Shown here one piece after another: positions 63,460-64,000 of a stretch of 64,000 nt of DNA; within the stretch, counting starts at the first letter, position 1; every line of letters begins with the position of its first letter. Where the stretch lies: positions 62,001 through 126,000 of the forward strand of contig NZ_NESD01000002.1 of the NCBI RefSeq assembly GCF_003063545.1, read 5' to 3'. Position numbers and translations under genes: made by a program. The DNA comes from Limnohabitans sp. Jir61. Lineage in GTDB: Bacteria; Pseudomonadota; Gammaproteobacteria; Burkholderiales; Burkholderiaceae_C. Below the pieces are notes generated by a model, which did not search any database, was not told where the DNA came from, and saw only the letters and a list, made by a program, of their open reading frames with translations.

Positions 63460-64000
63460 ATGGAAATTTTTGATTACGACAACATCTTGTTGCTGCCACG
63501 CAAGTGCCGCGTGGAAAGCCGCTCTGAATGCGATGCAGGTGTTGAACTCGGTGGCCGCAAGTTTCGCTTGCCTGTTGTCCCCGCCAATATGAAAACCGTG
63601 GTGGATGAAAGCATCTGCTTGTGGATGGCGCAAAACAATTACTTCTACGTGATGCACCGCTTCGATTTGGACAATGTCCAATTCGTGAAAGACATGCACG
63701 CCAAGGGTGTGTACGCCTCTATCTCTTTGGGCGTCAAAGGCCCAGACCGCGCCACCGTGGACACGCTGGCTGCTGCTGGCTTGACACCTGAGTACATCAC
63801 CATCGACATCGCCCACGGCCACGCCGACAGCGTGCGCGACATGATTGGCTACATCAAGGCCAAGTTGCCTAAGAGCTTCATCATCGCGGGTAACGTGGCA
63901 ACACCTGAAGCCGTGATCGACCTCGAAAACTGGGGCGCTGATGCGACCAAAGTGGGTGTGGGTCCAGGCAAGGTGTGTATCACCAAGCTCAAAACTGGTT
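63460..64000 (+). CDS. guaC: GMP reductase, N-terminal part
   Basis: The first 180 codons; the gene continues past the window. It reduces GMP to IMP with NADPH. The start reads [23 protein letters not shown], then [20 protein letters not shown], and the catalytic Cys loop [16 protein letters not shown] with its cysteine at about residue 175, all of the GuaC rather than GuaB kind (no CBS domains). The start at 63460 has GGAGCTTGGGA upstream. Confidence 0.93.
   Translation, partial: MEIFDYDNILLLPRKCRVESRSECDAGVELGGRKFRLPVVPANMKTVVDESICLWMAQNNYFYVMHRFDLDNVQFVKDMHAKGVYASISLGVKGPDRATVDTLAAAGLTPEYITIDIAHGHADSVRDMIGYIKAKLPKSFIIAGNVATPEAVIDLENWGADATKVGVGPGKVCITKLKTG

Overview
The window is a chromosomal segment of a betaproteobacterium of order Burkholderiales, most likely family Comamonadaceae. 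The case rests on several points: an aroA-cmk fusion in the run gyrA-serC-pheA-tyrA-aroA/cmk-rpsA-ihfB-lapA-lapB-hldE(N)-hldD; the xseB-ispA-dxs cluster beside a Rieske oxygenase; many Bug/TctC and TRAP solute receptors; the MobA/MobR pair; and a QueE with the CX14CX2C cluster motif. Genus is not resolved; Limnohabitans/Rhodoferax-like is a guess. No rRNA or ordinary tRNA gene was seen; the only housekeeping RNA gene is tmRNA.

Layout. 1-6.9 kb: end of a glucarate-type aldolase gene with garR, a TRIC-like membrane protein, a solute-binding protein, and a tightly packed run queE-queD-haloacid dehalogenase-hslR-yebC-Hsp70 homologue. 6.9-15.8 kb: catabolic island with a TRAP transporter (dctP-dctM-dctQ), pobA with a divergent IclR regulator and a clear palindromic operator, and an operon of two Bug receptors, a class II aldolase and a 4,5-dihydroxyphthalate decarboxylase-like protein. 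15.9-18.4 kb: tmRNA, gph, ubiG, ompA. 18.5-32.6 kb: gyrA, then aromatic amino acid synthesis, ribosomal protein S1, IHF-beta, LapA/LapB and heptose synthesis, with a terminator-like hairpin inside the first codons of lapA. 32.6-36 kb: tungstate ABC transporter tupBCA with a ModE-like/PBP regulator. 36-49.7 kb: a second TRAP system, isoprenoid genes (dxs, ispA), xseB, a Rieske oxygenase, an EamA exporter, a rhodanese, a ZIP metal transporter and mobA/mobR.

49.8-56.0 kb is a defence island: a HigB/HigA-type toxin-antitoxin pair with a fragment of another antitoxin behind it, then a complete compact type II-C CRISPR-Cas system: tracrRNA (minus strand), cas9 (1014 codons), cas1, cas2 and an array of 12 repeats and 11 spacers. 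The 20-base anti-repeat and the terminator-like fold of the tracrRNA fix its strand, and so imply that crRNAs are read from the minus strand, against the cas genes. The last repeat is degenerate and abuts the polA terminator. 56-64 kb: polA, a nested inverted-repeat element of about 240 bp, thrB, a BPSS1780-type membrane protein, uvrD and the start of guaC.

The most notable items are the Cas9 locus with its inferred tracrRNA architecture, the AT-rich C-terminal tail of cas9, the nested palindromic element at 58.9-59.1 kb, the attenuator-like hairpin in lapA, and a QueD lacking the usual catalytic cysteine. All functional calls come from reading motifs and context; no database search was run.
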